From Pseudomonadota bacterium (GTDB taxonomy: Bacteria; Chloroflexota; UBA6077; JAJPGT01): a stretch of DNA of 64,000 nucleotides. The notes under the pieces were generated by a model. It saw nothing but the letters and a program-made list of their open reading frames with translations, did not search any database and was not told where the DNA came from. This document shows, piece by piece, positions 41,138 through 50,007 of the stretch (within the stretch, counting starts at the first letter, position 1; the number at the start of each line of letters is the position of its first letter). The stretch lies in assembly GCA_021325655.1 (NCBI GenBank), contig JAJPGT010000029.1, forward strand, positions 18,318 to 82,317, written 5' to 3'. A program made the translations under genes and the position numbers.

Positions 41138-42541
41138 GTGATGCGAGTCTGGTGTCGGCCGCAGTGGTACCTGGTAGCGCTCAGCATGCTTTCCCTCGCG
41201 CTCTTGCTCGCCCCGGTGGCGGGCGTGGCCTCCGGGGCGCCGCTGCTGACGCAGCTGAGCTCAGACCCCTACACGAACACGGACGCGCAGCACCAGACGG
41301 AGGACGAGCCGGCTGCGTTCGCGTTCGGGAGCACGATCGTTACGGCCTTCAACGTCGGGCGCTTCACCACCGCTGGTACCACCAACACCGGCTGGGCTGT
41401 GTCCACCGATTCGGGCGCCACCTGGACTCACGGCTTCCTGTCCGGCATCACGAAGTACACCGGCGGGATATACGACCGGGTGAGTAACCCATCTGTTGCG
41501 TACGACCCGCTGCATGGGGTCTGGCTCATCGCAGTGAAGGCGACCAGCTCCTCGGGCGGGCCGCGGGCGGTGCTGCTGAGCCGGTCCCTGGATGGGGGCC
41601 ATACCTGGAGCGCTCCGCTCAACGTCGCGGTTGCTCCGAAGGGCGAGTACTACGACAAGCCGTGGGTGTCGTGCGATACCACAGCCTCCAGCCCGTACTA
41701 CGGGCGCTGCTACGCGACCTTCGACGCCTACTACGACTCGGAGCGGATCAAGATGAGCACCTCGACGGATGGCGGGCTGACCTGGAGCGCGCCGAAGAAC
41801 ACCGCCGACAACGCGACCGGGCTGGGCGGCCAGCCGCAGGTGCAGCCGAACGGCACGGTGATCGTGCCGTTCCGGCGGGTCAGCCAGGAGCTGGCATCGT
41901 TCGTCTCGACCGATGGCGGCTCCACCTGGGGCGCGTCGGTTCGGATCAGCAAGTTCCAATACCACACCGCGGCCGGCCAGTTCCGGGCGCAGCCGCCACT
42001 GCCCTCGGCGGGGATCGATGGAGCGGGGAAGGTGTACGTCGCCTGGCAGGACTGCCGACTGCGGACGAACTGCAGCGCCAACGACATCCTGCTGAGCACG
42101 TCGTCTGACGGGCTGCACTGGAGCTTCCCAACGCGCGTGCCGATTGACGACGTGACGAGCACAGCGGACCACTTTATCCCTGGCCTGGGGGTGGACCGGG
42201 CGACGTCCGGGGCGACGGCGCACCTGGGGCTCAGCTACTACTACTATCCGGTAGCGAGTTGCTCGCTCAACACCTGCCAGCTCGACGTCGGCTACATCGC
42301 TTCGACAGACGGCGGTCAGACCTGGAGTGTGGCGACCCAGCTTGCCGGGCCAATGCACCTCACCTGGCTGGCATACACGCCGACCGGGCGGATGGTGGGC
42401 GATTACATGTCGACCGTGTTCGCCGGCGGGGTGGCCTACCCGATGTTCGCGGTGGGGCGCATCCCGATCGGGAGCACCTACCAGGAAGCGATCTACACGG
42501 TGCAGACGGGACTGCGCCTGGGGCGGGTCTCGTGGGGTTGA
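41138..42541 (+). CDS. Secreted BNR/Asp-box (sialidase-fold) protein
   Basis: A 467-residue protein with a signal peptide (YLVALSMLSLALLLAPVAGVASG) and a sialidase-like six-bladed propeller. Asp-box motifs S-x-D-G-G-x-T-W occur at SLDGGHTW, STDGGLTW, STDGGSTW, a degenerate SSDGLHW and STDGGQTW. No clear arginine triad of true sialidases could be confirmed, so it may be another exo-acting glycosidase or a binding propeller. The start is GTG at 41138 or the adjacent ATG at 41141, with gaggtgg upstream. It converges on the flagellar operon. Confidence 0.83.
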   Translation: MMRVWCRPQWYLVALSMLSLALLLAPVAGVASGAPLLTQLSSDPYTNTDAQHQTEDEPAAFAFGSTIVTAFNVGRFTTAGTTNTGWAVSTDSGATWTHGFLSGITKYTGGIYDRVSNPSVAYDPLHGVWLIAVKATSSSGGPRAVLLSRSLDGGHTWSAPLNVAVAPKGEYYDKPWVSCDTTASSPYYGRCYATFDAYYDSERIKMSTSTDGGLTWSAPKNTADNATGLGGQPQVQPNGTVIVPFRRVSQELASFVSTDGGSTWGASVRISKFQYHTAAGQFRAQPPLPSAGIDGAGKVYVAWQDCRLRTNCSANDILLSTSSDGLHWSFPTRVPIDDVTSTADHFIPGLGVDRATSGATAHLGLSYYYYPVASCSLNTCQLDVGYIASTDGGQTWSVATQLAGPMHLTWLAYTPTGRMVGDYMSTVFAGGVAYPMFAVGRIPIGSTYQEAIYTVQTGLRLGRVSWG

Positions 42542-42559
42542 GGCGACGGGGCGGCGGGC

Positions 42560-42979
42560 TCAGTGGCCGGCCGGCGACGGGCCTGACAGAAGGGAACGGA
42601 TCTGGCTGAGAAGGCGGTCGAGCTCGAACGGCTTGGCGATGTAGGCGTCGGCGCCGTAGAGGTGGCTGCGCGCGACGTTGGCGGTGCCCATCTGAGCGGT
42701 GAGCATGACGACCTTGATGTGGGCGATGCGCGGATCTTCGCGCAGTTCCTGGCAGACCTCGAAGCCATCGCGTCCCGGCATGATGATGTCCAGGAGCACC
42801 AGGTCGGGCTGGAGACGGCGGGCGAGCGCGAGCCCCTCGTCGCCATCCGCGGCCGCAGCGACGGCGAAGCCCTCTTCCCGGAGCGCATCGACGAGCACAG
42901 AGCGGAAGTCCGGGTTGTCGTCGATGACGAGCACGGTGGCGGGCCGTCGGCGGCGAGCTGGCGCGCTAGGGGGAGTCAT
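42560..42979 (-). CDS. CheY-like single-domain response regulator
   Basis: A 139-residue receiver. The acidic pair is D20-D21 (VLVIDDN), the phospho-acceptor D64 (VLLDIIMPG) and the conserved Lys is in YIAKPFE. A basic N-terminal tail (TPPSAPARRRR) precedes the domain. No output domain. It is the last gene of the flagellar operon, and its ATG lies inside the end of the FlhB-like gene (14-bp overlap). It may be the switch-binding CheY of this motor or an independent regulator; the tail is not typical of CheY. A kinase gene is not adjacent. Confidence 0.88.
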   Translation of the reverse strand: MTPPSAPARRRRPATVLVIDDNPDFRSVLVDALREEGFAVAAAADGDEGLALARRLQPDLVLLDIIMPGRDGFEVCQELREDPRIAHIKVVMLTAQMGTANVARSHLYGADAYIAKPFELDRLLSQIRSLLSGPSPAGH

Positions 42980-43298
42980 AGCCCGACGGCTCCGTCTCGG
43001 CACTCATGTGTGATGTCCTAGTATGGGACACATCTCGGTTTAAACGGTACAGGTAGGCAAGAATTTCAGCGACAACCAGGTACAGCTCTGGCGGAATCGC
43101 GTCGCCCACGTCCAGCTTTCCGAGTAGCTCTACCAGATCAGGGTCCTGGTGGATCGGGACGCCGGCCTCGCGAGCGCGGCGGATGATCTCGGCGGCGAGG
43201 AAGCCCTGGCCGCTGGCAGCGACGCGGGGAGCCGGATCGGCTAGAGGATCGTAGTTCAGCGCAACGGCCCGGCGCGGGGGTCGGGAGGGCGGCTCCAT
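42966..43298 (-). CDS. FlhB C-terminal-domain-like protein (FhlB type)
   Basis: A 110-residue protein matching only the cytoplasmic export-switch domain of FlhB/YscU: AVALNYDPLADPAPRVAASGQGFLAAEIIRRAREAGVPIHQDPDLVELLGKLDVGD is the known region, seen in pieces from residue 12 to 70. The autocleavage NPTH motif is replaced by NYDPL, and the membrane domain is absent. Stand-alone copies occur next to fliK-like genes in several phyla and may act with FliK in substrate switching. It starts 4 bp after the second fliK-like gene. Confidence 0.85.
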   Translation of the reverse strand: MEPPSRPPRRAVALNYDPLADPAPRVAASGQGFLAAEIIRRAREAGVPIHQDPDLVELLGKLDVGDAIPPELYLVVAEILAYLYRLNRDVSHTRTSHMSAETEPSGYDSP

Positions 43299-43302
43299 CA
43301 CG

Positions 43303-44613
43303 TTAGGTCCGCAGATCGATCGACGCCGGCTCCGCGGCGGCGGGCGTGGCTGGCGAGGGTGAGGCGAAAAACCAGCGCACCTCGGCGGGGAGCCCGACGG
43401 CCTGGTGCAAGCGCCAGGCGAGCGCTTCGGCCTGCCCGCGGACGCGCTGGTAGCTCTCGCGGTCATCGGTTGACAGCCAGCAAGAGAGCCGGTCGCCCCG
43501 ACGGAACAGCTCGACGCGGACATGGCCGAGGTGGTTGAGCGAGAGGTCCAGTCGCAGCGGTGCGCCGGGAGGGTGTTCGGGGGAGCCGCCTTCCCTCTCC
43601 TGCTGGTCGTCCCAGGTCTGCACTATCAGAGTGGCGAGCTGCGCCTGGCCATCCACCAGGAGCGGCAGCTCGAGCCGGAGGGAGCCGGGCTGCGCGGCGT
43701 TGCCAAGCTGGTGGGCCGCGAGCCGCTCGGCGAGGGTGGCGACGGCGCGTTCGAGCAGAAGATCGGGGTGGCGGGTGGAGCGGAGGGTGTCGCGCAACTG
43801 GCCGAGAACGGCGCGGGCGTCGTCAGGGAGGCCGGGAGCGCTCAAGTCGCGCAGCAGCTTCGCCTCCGGCGGAGAGCCGAGGTCTTCGACCAGGGCCTGG
43901 AGATCCAGGGCAAGCTGATGGGGATCGCCATCATGGAGCTGGAGCAGCGGGAGGCGGGCGACGAGGCGGCCGAGGGCGGCCTCGCCGGCGGCACGTTTTG
44001 TGAGCCGGGCCCAGACAGTCTGCCAGAGCTCCTCGGTGGTGGCCGGGCCGGCCTGAAGCAGCGCGAGCGCGAGATCGAGCGCGGCGCGGCTGAGGGGAAG
44101 CCCCATCTTCTGGAGCCAGATGACGCCGGGAGCGGCGGAGTCGGGCGCGCCAAGCTGGGCGAGCCCCTGGCGCACGGCGCGGATATCCGTGGCGGTGACC
44201 GCTCGCCCGGCGCGGGCGAGACTGGTGGCAATAGCGCGATTGCGGTCGTCGTCGGCGACGCCGAGCGCACGCAGGAGCTCGCCGCGCGGGTCGGGGCGGA
44301 CCACGGGCTGAGCAGCGGGCGTCTCGTCGGCCTGACCGACGAAGCGCAGGCTGAGCAGGCGGTCAGAGGCCTCCTGCACTTGGAGGCTGACGGTGCTGCC
44401 GGGGGTGAGGGGAGGCTGGACCTGGGCAGTGAGGCGGTGCCGGCCCCAGGCCAGCACCGCCTCGTCGCCGTGGACCTCGAGCACGCGGGCGACCAGCACC
44501 CGCCCCGGGACGAGGTCGCGCGGGGCGCCCGAGCCCGGGTCGAAGCCCGGGCTCGGGGCCGGCGTGACGCGGGCCGGAGCGGTGACCTGGCCGGCGCTGC
44601 TCAGGTCGAGCAT
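43303..44613 (-). CDS. Second FliK-like hook-length control protein
   Basis: A 436-residue protein with a Flg_hook-type C-terminal domain. The diagnostic part is LRLDLSLNHLGHVRVELF and CWLSTDDRESYQRVR near residue 350-400. The N-terminal 70 residues form a small beta-rich domain (VLVARVLEVHGDEAVLAWG), and a helical middle follows. Unlike classic FliK it is not Pro/Ala-rich. It is directly followed by the FlhB C-domain gene, its natural partner, and preceded by flgE with an 8-bp gap. It is separate from the Pro/Ala-rich fliK upstream in the same operon. Confidence 0.78.
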   Translation of the reverse strand: MLDLSSAGQVTAPARVTPAPSPGFDPGSGAPRDLVPGRVLVARVLEVHGDEAVLAWGRHRLTAQVQPPLTPGSTVSLQVQEASDRLLSLRFVGQADETPAAQPVVRPDPRGELLRALGVADDDRNRAIATSLARAGRAVTATDIRAVRQGLAQLGAPDSAAPGVIWLQKMGLPLSRAALDLALALLQAGPATTEELWQTVWARLTKRAAGEAALGRLVARLPLLQLHDGDPHQLALDLQALVEDLGSPPEAKLLRDLSAPGLPDDARAVLGQLRDTLRSTRHPDLLLERAVATLAERLAAHQLGNAAQPGSLRLELPLLVDGQAQLATLIVQTWDDQQEREGGSPEHPPGAPLRLDLSLNHLGHVRVELFRRGDRLSCWLSTDDRESYQRVRGQAEALAWRLHQAVGLPAEVRWFFASPSPATPAAAEPASIDLRT

Positions 44614-44620
44614 CGGTCAG

Positions 44621-45913
44621 CTACCGCTTGATGTTCACAAGATCCTGGAGCATCTCGTCCGTAGCCGTGATCACGCGGGAGTTGGCCTGGAAGCCACGCT
44701 CGGCCATGATCAGGTTGGTGAACTGCTGCGCCAGGTCCACGTTGGACTGCTCGAGGTAGCCGGAGCTGACGGAGCCGCGGCCGCCGCTCTCCGGGGTGCC
44801 GACTTCGGCGGTGCCAGAGGCGGCCGAGGCGGCAAAGGCGGTGTCGCCGGTGCGCACCAGGCCGGTGGGGTTGGCGAAGCGCGCCAGGGCGAGCTGGCCA
44901 ACCGTGCGGGTGAGGCCATTGGAGAAGACGCCGACAATAGTGCCGTCGGGCCCGACGGAGATACTGGAGAGAGTGCCCTGAGCGGAGCCGTCCTGCTGGG
45001 CGGTGACGTCGCCAGTGCCAGTCTGGCCGCTCACATTGGCGAGCTGGGTCAAGCTATGCAGGTCGATCTTGACCGTCTGGGTGGTGGCGCCGTTGCCATA
45101 GGCGATGCTGATGTTGGCCAGTGGGGCGTTATTCGTCGTGTCCCACTGGGTGGGGTTGTTGGCGGTATCGAACTGCCCGTTGGCATTGAAGACGAAGCTC
45201 GTGGAGGCGGGGCTCGGGGTGATCGTGGTCACCGTGGTGTCGGCCGGGTCGGCGGCGGCCGTCCAGGACCAGGTGTTGTTGGCGGACTTGGTGAACGTCA
45301 GCGTGATGTCGTGGCGATTGCCGAGCGAGTCGTAGATGCCGATAGTAGTGGTCGTGGTGTCGTTCACCGCGGCGTTGGCGTTCAGGTTGCCCCCGAGGGT
45401 GATCGCCTGGGTGGGCTGAGCGACGGCGGTCTCGCCGAGCGGAACGGTGATCCCGCTGATCGCCTTGGTGGTGTCGACGTTGCCGACGCTGTCGGCGGTC
45501 CAGCCCTGAACCAGCATGCCGGTGGCGGGATCTACCAGCCGGCCGGAGCTGTCGAGGTTGAAGGCGCCCGCGCGGGTGTAGAGCGTCTGCTTGCCATCGC
45601 TCAGGATGAACAGGCCGTCGCCCTGAATAGCCATGTCGGTCGGATTGCCGGTGGCCAGCAGGGTGCCCTGGCCGAAGTCGGTGTCGGTGCTGGCGAGGGC
45701 GGCGCCGAGGCCGATCTGGAGCGGGTTGACCCCGCCGGTGCTCGCCGTGGCGGCGCTAGCGCCGCGGAGCACCTGGCTCAGGATGTCCTGGAAGACCACC
45801 CGGCTGCCCCGGTAGCCCAACGTGTTCACGTTGGCGATGTTGTTGCCCACCACATCCATGAAGAGCTGGTGGTTGCGCAGGCCGGAAACTGCCGAGTAGA
45901 GGGAACCCATCAT
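44621..45913 (-). CDS. flgE: Flagellar hook protein FlgE
   Basis: A 430-residue hook protein. N-terminal SLYSAVSGLRNHQLFMDVVGNNIANVNTLGYRG is the rod/hook-family motif. Middle domains D1-D2 contain the usual Thr/Asn-rich beta sequence. The C-terminus has the coiled heptad region ending with FTNLIMAERGFQANSRVITATDEMLQDLVNIKR. Size is typical for a short hook protein. The start has aaggagaag at good spacing. Exported by the flagellar type III apparatus. It follows flgD by about 50 bp. Confidence 0.95.
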   Translation of the reverse strand: MMGSLYSAVSGLRNHQLFMDVVGNNIANVNTLGYRGSRVVFQDILSQVLRGASAATASTGGVNPLQIGLGAALASTDTDFGQGTLLATGNPTDMAIQGDGLFILSDGKQTLYTRAGAFNLDSSGRLVDPATGMLVQGWTADSVGNVDTTKAISGITVPLGETAVAQPTQAITLGGNLNANAAVNDTTTTTIGIYDSLGNRHDITLTFTKSANNTWSWTAAADPADTTVTTITPSPASTSFVFNANGQFDTANNPTQWDTTNNAPLANISIAYGNGATTQTVKIDLHSLTQLANVSGQTGTGDVTAQQDGSAQGTLSSISVGPDGTIVGVFSNGLTRTVGQLALARFANPTGLVRTGDTAFAASAASGTAEVGTPESGGRGSVSSGYLEQSNVDLAQQFTNLIMAERGFQANSRVITATDEMLQDLVNIKR

Positions 45914-45966
45914 GGGAGTGCTTCTCCTTGGTGCTGTCTGTATATTCGGCTGAGCGCCGGATTGGT

Positions 45967-46563
45967 TTAGCCCGCCACCGGGGTGGACGCGCTGGAGCTG
46001 CTGGTTGCGCTGGAGCTGTCGCTCGATGTCGCGTCATTGCCGCCGGCCACCGGCAGAGCGTCGCCGGAAGGGGACTGGCCGGGGCTAGCGACTTCGGTGA
46101 TGTTGGAGAGGCTCACCTCCTGGCCGTCGACGGTGACGACCACCTCGCCGTTCTTCAGGGCAACGCTGGAGACGACGCCGGTGAGGAGGCTGCCGTCGGA
46201 GGCCGGGGCGGAGACCTGCCGGCCGAGCAGGGCGCTGGCGGTGGCAAGCCCTTGCGCTCCTGCCTGGTAGGCGACCGTCTGGTTCAGCGTGTTGAGCTGG
46301 TCCACCATGCTGAACTGGGCCATCTGGGCCATGAGCTGCGCGTTGTCCGTCGGCTGCATCGGGTCCTGGTTCTGCAGCTCGGCCACCAGCAGCTTCATGA
46401 AGGTGTCCTCGTTGAGCTGCGAACTGAGCCCGGCGCTGGCCAGGGCGCTAGACGAGCTCGACGCGCCCGAGGCGAGCGTGGTCGAGGCGGCACCGGTGAG
46501 CCCGACTGTCCCGATCGAGGTTGAAGGCGCCGGGGGCTGCGAGGGGGTTGCGAACAACTGCAT
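45967..46563 (-). CDS. flgD: Flagellar hook-capping protein FlgD
   Basis: A 198-residue hook scaffold. The conserved N-terminal segment is LNEDTFMKLLVAELQNQDPMQPTDNAQLMAQMAQFSMVDQLNTLNQ, seen from about residue 50 to 96, and it directs FlgD to the hook tip. The C-terminal beta domain (FLN_Dyn-like, GVVSSVALKNGEVVVTVDG) is shortened, and the tail is Ser-rich. It is placed between fliK and flgE as in most flagellar operons. Confidence 0.94.
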   Translation of the reverse strand: MQLFATPSQPPAPSTSIGTVGLTGAASTTLASGASSSSSALASAGLSSQLNEDTFMKLLVAELQNQDPMQPTDNAQLMAQMAQFSMVDQLNTLNQTVAYQAGAQGLATASALLGRQVSAPASDGSLLTGVVSSVALKNGEVVVTVDGQEVSLSNITEVASPGQSPSGDALPVAGGNDATSSDSSSATSSSSASTPVAG

Positions 46564-46578
46564 CAGGTGTCCTCCGTG

Positions 46579-48270
46579 TCAAACCCGTAAATCGATGCTG
46601 GTGGCGCTGCCGGAGGGGGCAGAGGACTCCTCCGGCTGGCCGGCGGGGGTGGAGCCAGCAGCGGGCCCCCAGCGGGGCGGCCGCGGGTCGCCCCCATGCC
46701 AGGAACGCTGCTGCTGCTGACCGCCGAGGTCGAGCGCGGCGTTGTTGAGCCAGACGTCGGCACGCTGAATAGCGATACCACGGTCGCTGATGGCGGTAGT
46801 AAGGCTGGGCAGCGCCTGCTGGAGCGCCTGGTGCGCCTCCAGCCGCTCGGCGGTGACGGCGATGCGGACGCCGGTCTGGTCCACGCTGACGCGCACCTCC
46901 AGCCCCCCGAGCGCGGGCGGCTCCAGCCGCATGTGGAGGGTGGATTCGTGGCCGCGCTGAGTGAGGCGAGCCTGGTGGACGATCGAGTCGGCGAGCTGAT
47001 CCACCAGCGCCTGGGGGCGTGTGTCGGCCGGAACGCCGCTGAGGTCGATGACGGCTGGCGCGTTCGGAGCGGGTGGGATGGATGCACCGGGCAGGGCCGG
47101 GCTGGCGCTGCTTGGAGCGCTGGCCGCGGGCGCCTGAGGAGCAGCAGCGGGAGCGCTGGTACCCCCGGGCTGGACCAGGCTACTCTGGCTCGGCCCGACC
47201 GGCGCGGCCGGGCGGCCAGGCTGGCCGAAGCGGGGGGGACGACCGCCCGCCAGGGTGGCCGGGGACCTGGCATCCGGTGGGCCGGCGCCGGCCCCGACCT
47301 GCCGCGCTGGAGCAGCCGCGGTGGCAGCGGCAAGGGACGCGGGAGTTAGCATGGGTGTCGCGAGCAGCGCCCCAGGTTCGGAGTTCGGAGTTCGGAGTTC
47401 GGGGGGCGCATTCCCAATTCCCGACCGCGGATTCCGAACGGAGTCCGGGCGAGGGGTGGCGCCGGGATTGGTGTTCTGCTGAGCCACGGACACGGCCGAC
47501 GGCTGGCTGCCAGCAGCCAGCGCGGCGCCGGTGGGAGACAGCAGGGGCAGTTCGCCGGCCAGGGGCTCGGCCTCGGGGGTGGCAGCGGCCGGCGAGGTTG
47601 GAGTGTCCAGGAGCGGGGCCGGGGTAGCGGGCGAGCTGGAGGCCGCTGTCTCCGGGGCGGCGGGGCTGGTGGCGCTCTCCGCGGCTGGCGGGTGGTCGGT
47701 CGGGGCGAGCGTGGCTCGATCGGCTGCGATGGCCGGGTCGGTGGCAACGGGCAGGCTGCCCGCTGTATCGCCGGGCGCGGGCGACGGGTTGAGCGGGGCG
47801 CCGAGCGCTGCCAGGAGCGCTCCGGCCAGGGCGGCTGGGTCCTGGTCCGCTGAGCTGGCCTCGAGAGGCGGTGCGGCGCTGCCGCGCGGATCACTGCGAG
47901 CGGGCGGAGTGCCCTCTGGCGCTCCCTCGGCCGCATCTGGCGGCAGCGCAGGGGCGAGCGATAGCAGGGCAGGCAGGGACAGGCTGGGGCCACTCGCCCC
48001 GGGCGTGGCCGGCAGGGTGTCGCCGGACTGGCCGGGGCCGCCGAGCAGTAGGGCCGGCAGTATACCGGCGGGGCAGGCCGCGGGGGGGAGTGCCGAGCTA
48101 GAGTGGGGCGCCGGCTGGGGCACGGGCATGCTGGCCGGGGGCGCTGCCGGGTGCAGCGCCGCGAGCAGGATGGGCAGGAACGCCGCCGGCGGTGCGGCCG
48201 GTCCCGCCGCGCTCCCCCCAGCCGGGGCAGCGGGCGCCGCCGGCGGAGCCGGGGTTACCGAGATCGCCAT
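46579..48270 (-). CDS. fliK: Flagellar hook-length control protein FliK
   Basis: A 563-residue molecular ruler. The N-terminal 430 residues are Pro/Ala/Ser-rich and disordered, as in FliK proteins. The C-terminal domain (about 445-540) holds LVDQLADSIVHQARLTQRG, LHMRLEPPALGGLEVRVSVDQTG and LHxxLPSLxxxIxDRGIxI-type sequence, the Flg_hook domain that contacts FlhB. A TTCGG-rich dispersed repeat encodes an in-frame patch (PELRTPNSE) in the ruler part. Ruler length should set hook length, so this insertion could affect it. flgD starts 15 bp downstream. Confidence 0.9.
   Translation of the reverse strand: MAISVTPAPPAAPAAPAGGSAAGPAAPPAAFLPILLAALHPAAPPASMPVPQPAPHSSSALPPAACPAGILPALLLGGPGQSGDTLPATPGASGPSLSLPALLSLAPALPPDAAEGAPEGTPPARSDPRGSAAPPLEASSADQDPAALAGALLAALGAPLNPSPAPGDTAGSLPVATDPAIAADRATLAPTDHPPAAESATSPAAPETAASSSPATPAPLLDTPTSPAAATPEAEPLAGELPLLSPTGAALAAGSQPSAVSVAQQNTNPGATPRPDSVRNPRSGIGNAPPELRTPNSEPGALLATPMLTPASLAAATAAAPARQVGAGAGPPDARSPATLAGGRPPRFGQPGRPAAPVGPSQSSLVQPGGTSAPAAAPQAPAASAPSSASPALPGASIPPAPNAPAVIDLSGVPADTRPQALVDQLADSIVHQARLTQRGHESTLHMRLEPPALGGLEVRVSVDQTGVRIAVTAERLEAHQALQQALPSLTTAISDRGIAIQRADVWLNNAALDLGGQQQQRSWHGGDPRPPRWGPAAGSTPAGQPEESSAPSGSATSIDLRV
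47376..47448. repeat. TTCGG-rich dispersed repeat, copy 2, inside fliK
   Basis: Three perfect tandem TTCGGAG units, then ggggggcgcattcc, and an inverted-looking tail (attccgaacggagtcc). Related to the intergenic copy at 38912-38993. It keeps the fliK frame open. Confidence 0.55.
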
Positions 48271-48349
48271 GTCTTCCTCCGGAACGAAGGCTCTGAGCCA
48301 GGCGTCCTGCCCGGCCAGGGCGACGGGTACAACTGGGGCCCCGGGTCCA

Positions 48350-50005
48350 TCAGGGATCCCGCTTCAGCGCGTCGACCAGAGGGCTCTGGCCGTCAGGGCG
48401 GAACAGCGCCTGGTCGTGGAACGTGGGGTCGGTGCCCCCACCGGCTTCATTGGCGATGAGCCAGTAGGTGTAGGAGAAGTTGTAGGGTTGGCCGCCCTGC
48501 TCGACGGCGCGGAACGCCTGGAGCACGCGGTCGGCGGAGGCGTCGACGGGATGGTCGGGGGGGACGCCGCCCTCAGTGCCGATGATCGGCAGGCTGCGCC
48601 CCAGCTCCCGCCGCACTACCTGGTCGTACAACTGGGGACGCTGGAAGCCGGGGTCGCTGGCTACGTCCTGCCCTGGAGCGCCGAGCAGGTAGTTGTGCAC
48701 CCCGATCCAGGCGTGGTTCAGCAGGTCGGCCTGGCCGCGCGCCTTGATCGCCTGGAGCGTCTTCTGCAGGAAGGCGACGTCGTCCACCTGGGCGCCGGGT
48801 GCCAGCGCGCCCAGCCCCGGCAGGCCTCCGCCGGCGACGACCTGGCGGGCGGCAGCGAGCCAGAGATCGGTGTAGCGGTCGACGTTCGGGGTATGGTCCT
48901 GGTTCTCGCTGGGCAAATTGGGCTCGTTGTAGAGCTGGAAGTAGCGGACGCCGAGCCCGACGTAGTGCTGGACCATCGCGGTGAGGTCCTGCTGGATGGG
49001 CGCGCCGCGGTGGGTGAGCACCCGCATCACCGGCATGATCCCGTGGGCGGTGAGCTGCTTGACCAGGTAGTCGTTCGCGCCGATCTGGGCGCCATCGTTG
49101 AGGAACGTGACCCAGCGGACGTGCATGTCGGCCGCCTCGCGGACGAAGCGGTCGACGACCTCCGGTGGCTGGGCGGTGGTGGGGATCCAGTCCAGGCCGC
49201 GGCCGTTGTCGTCGGCCGGGCGGGGATACTGGTCCAGGCTCAGCGGCCGGCTGGGCGCTGCCTGGGCTGGCGGAGGGGCGGGCGTATTCTTGGACACAGC
49301 GGCGGCGGCCAGGCCGGGCGCCCGGCCAAAGCCGGCCAGGTGCGCGGCCCAGTACGGGTCGGTGAGCGACTCGATCTTCACCCCGCCCGCGGTAGCGCTG
49401 AGCATGCGGTTGCCACTGAGCAGGATGCCGACGTGGGTAATAGTGTCGGGCGAGTCGTAGGTATGGCGGAAGAAGACCAGATCGCCGGGCCGGGCCGCCG
49501 CGGCGGCCAGGTGCTGGACCGCGTTGTACTGAAGCTGCGCGGTGCGCGGCAGATCCACCCCCTGACGCTGGAAGAGCCACCGGGTGAAAGAGGAGCAGTC
49601 GAATGCGGCGGGGTTGGCGCTGAAGTCGTTGGCGCCAAAGACGTAGGGCTTGCCGATCTGGGCCATGCCGTCCTGGATCAGCCGGGCCGCCGCGCCGGAG
49701 CTGGCCGGCTTTGGCGCCGCCCCGCCTTGCGGCGCGGGCACCTCACCCTGCGGCGCCGGGAGCGGCTTCGGCGCCACGGCGCTGAGCTGGTGCACGCCGC
49801 CGCTGCTCTGCGCCAGCACCGCTCGGACGTTCGCCGGAACCTTGAGGGTGAGCGGCAGGCGACCGCCTCCACTGCGCTGAGCCTGCTGGAGGAACGACTG
49901 AAACGAGCGCTGGGGCACACCGCTGCTGGTGCGCTGCGCAGACAGCCGCAGCCGACCCGGCTGGACGAGCGTGGCGCGGAACGGTGCGGCCGGCAGCGGA
50001 GCCAC
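48350..50005 (-). CDS. NlpC/P60 endopeptidase fused to a glycosidase-like domain, in the flagellar operon
   Basis: A 551-residue two-enzyme protein. Residues 1-100 are low-complexity, without an evident Sec signal. Residues 105-235 are NlpC/P60: catalytic C137 in FDCSSFTRW and H191 in THVGI. Residues 260-550 form a clan GH-A-like barrel: E361 in QLYNEPNLPS as acid/base and E478 in IIGTEGGVP as nucleophile. It starts 3 bp after flgB and precedes fliK. In other bacteria FlgJ provides the muramidase that opens the wall for the rod; no FlgJ is in this operon. This protein could cut both peptide and glycan. Without a Sec signal it may leave through the flagellar export gate, as FlgJ does. That is inference. 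Confidence 0.85.
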   Translation of the reverse strand: MAPLPAAPFRATLVQPGRLRLSAQRTSSGVPQRSFQSFLQQAQRSGGGRLPLTLKVPANVRAVLAQSSGGVHQLSAVAPKPLPAPQGEVPAPQGGAAPKPASSGAAARLIQDGMAQIGKPYVFGANDFSANPAAFDCSSFTRWLFQRQGVDLPRTAQLQYNAVQHLAAAAARPGDLVFFRHTYDSPDTITHVGILLSGNRMLSATAGGVKIESLTDPYWAAHLAGFGRAPGLAAAAVSKNTPAPPPAQAAPSRPLSLDQYPRPADDNGRGLDWIPTTAQPPEVVDRFVREAADMHVRWVTFLNDGAQIGANDYLVKQLTAHGIMPVMRVLTHRGAPIQQDLTAMVQHYVGLGVRYFQLYNEPNLPSENQDHTPNVDRYTDLWLAAARQVVAGGGLPGLGALAPGAQVDDVAFLQKTLQAIKARGQADLLNHAWIGVHNYLLGAPGQDVASDPGFQRPQLYDQVVRRELGRSLPIIGTEGGVPPDHPVDASADRVLQAFRAVEQGGQPYNFSYTYWLIANEAGGGTDPTFHDQALFRPDGQSPLVDALKRDP

Positions 50006-50007
50006 TC

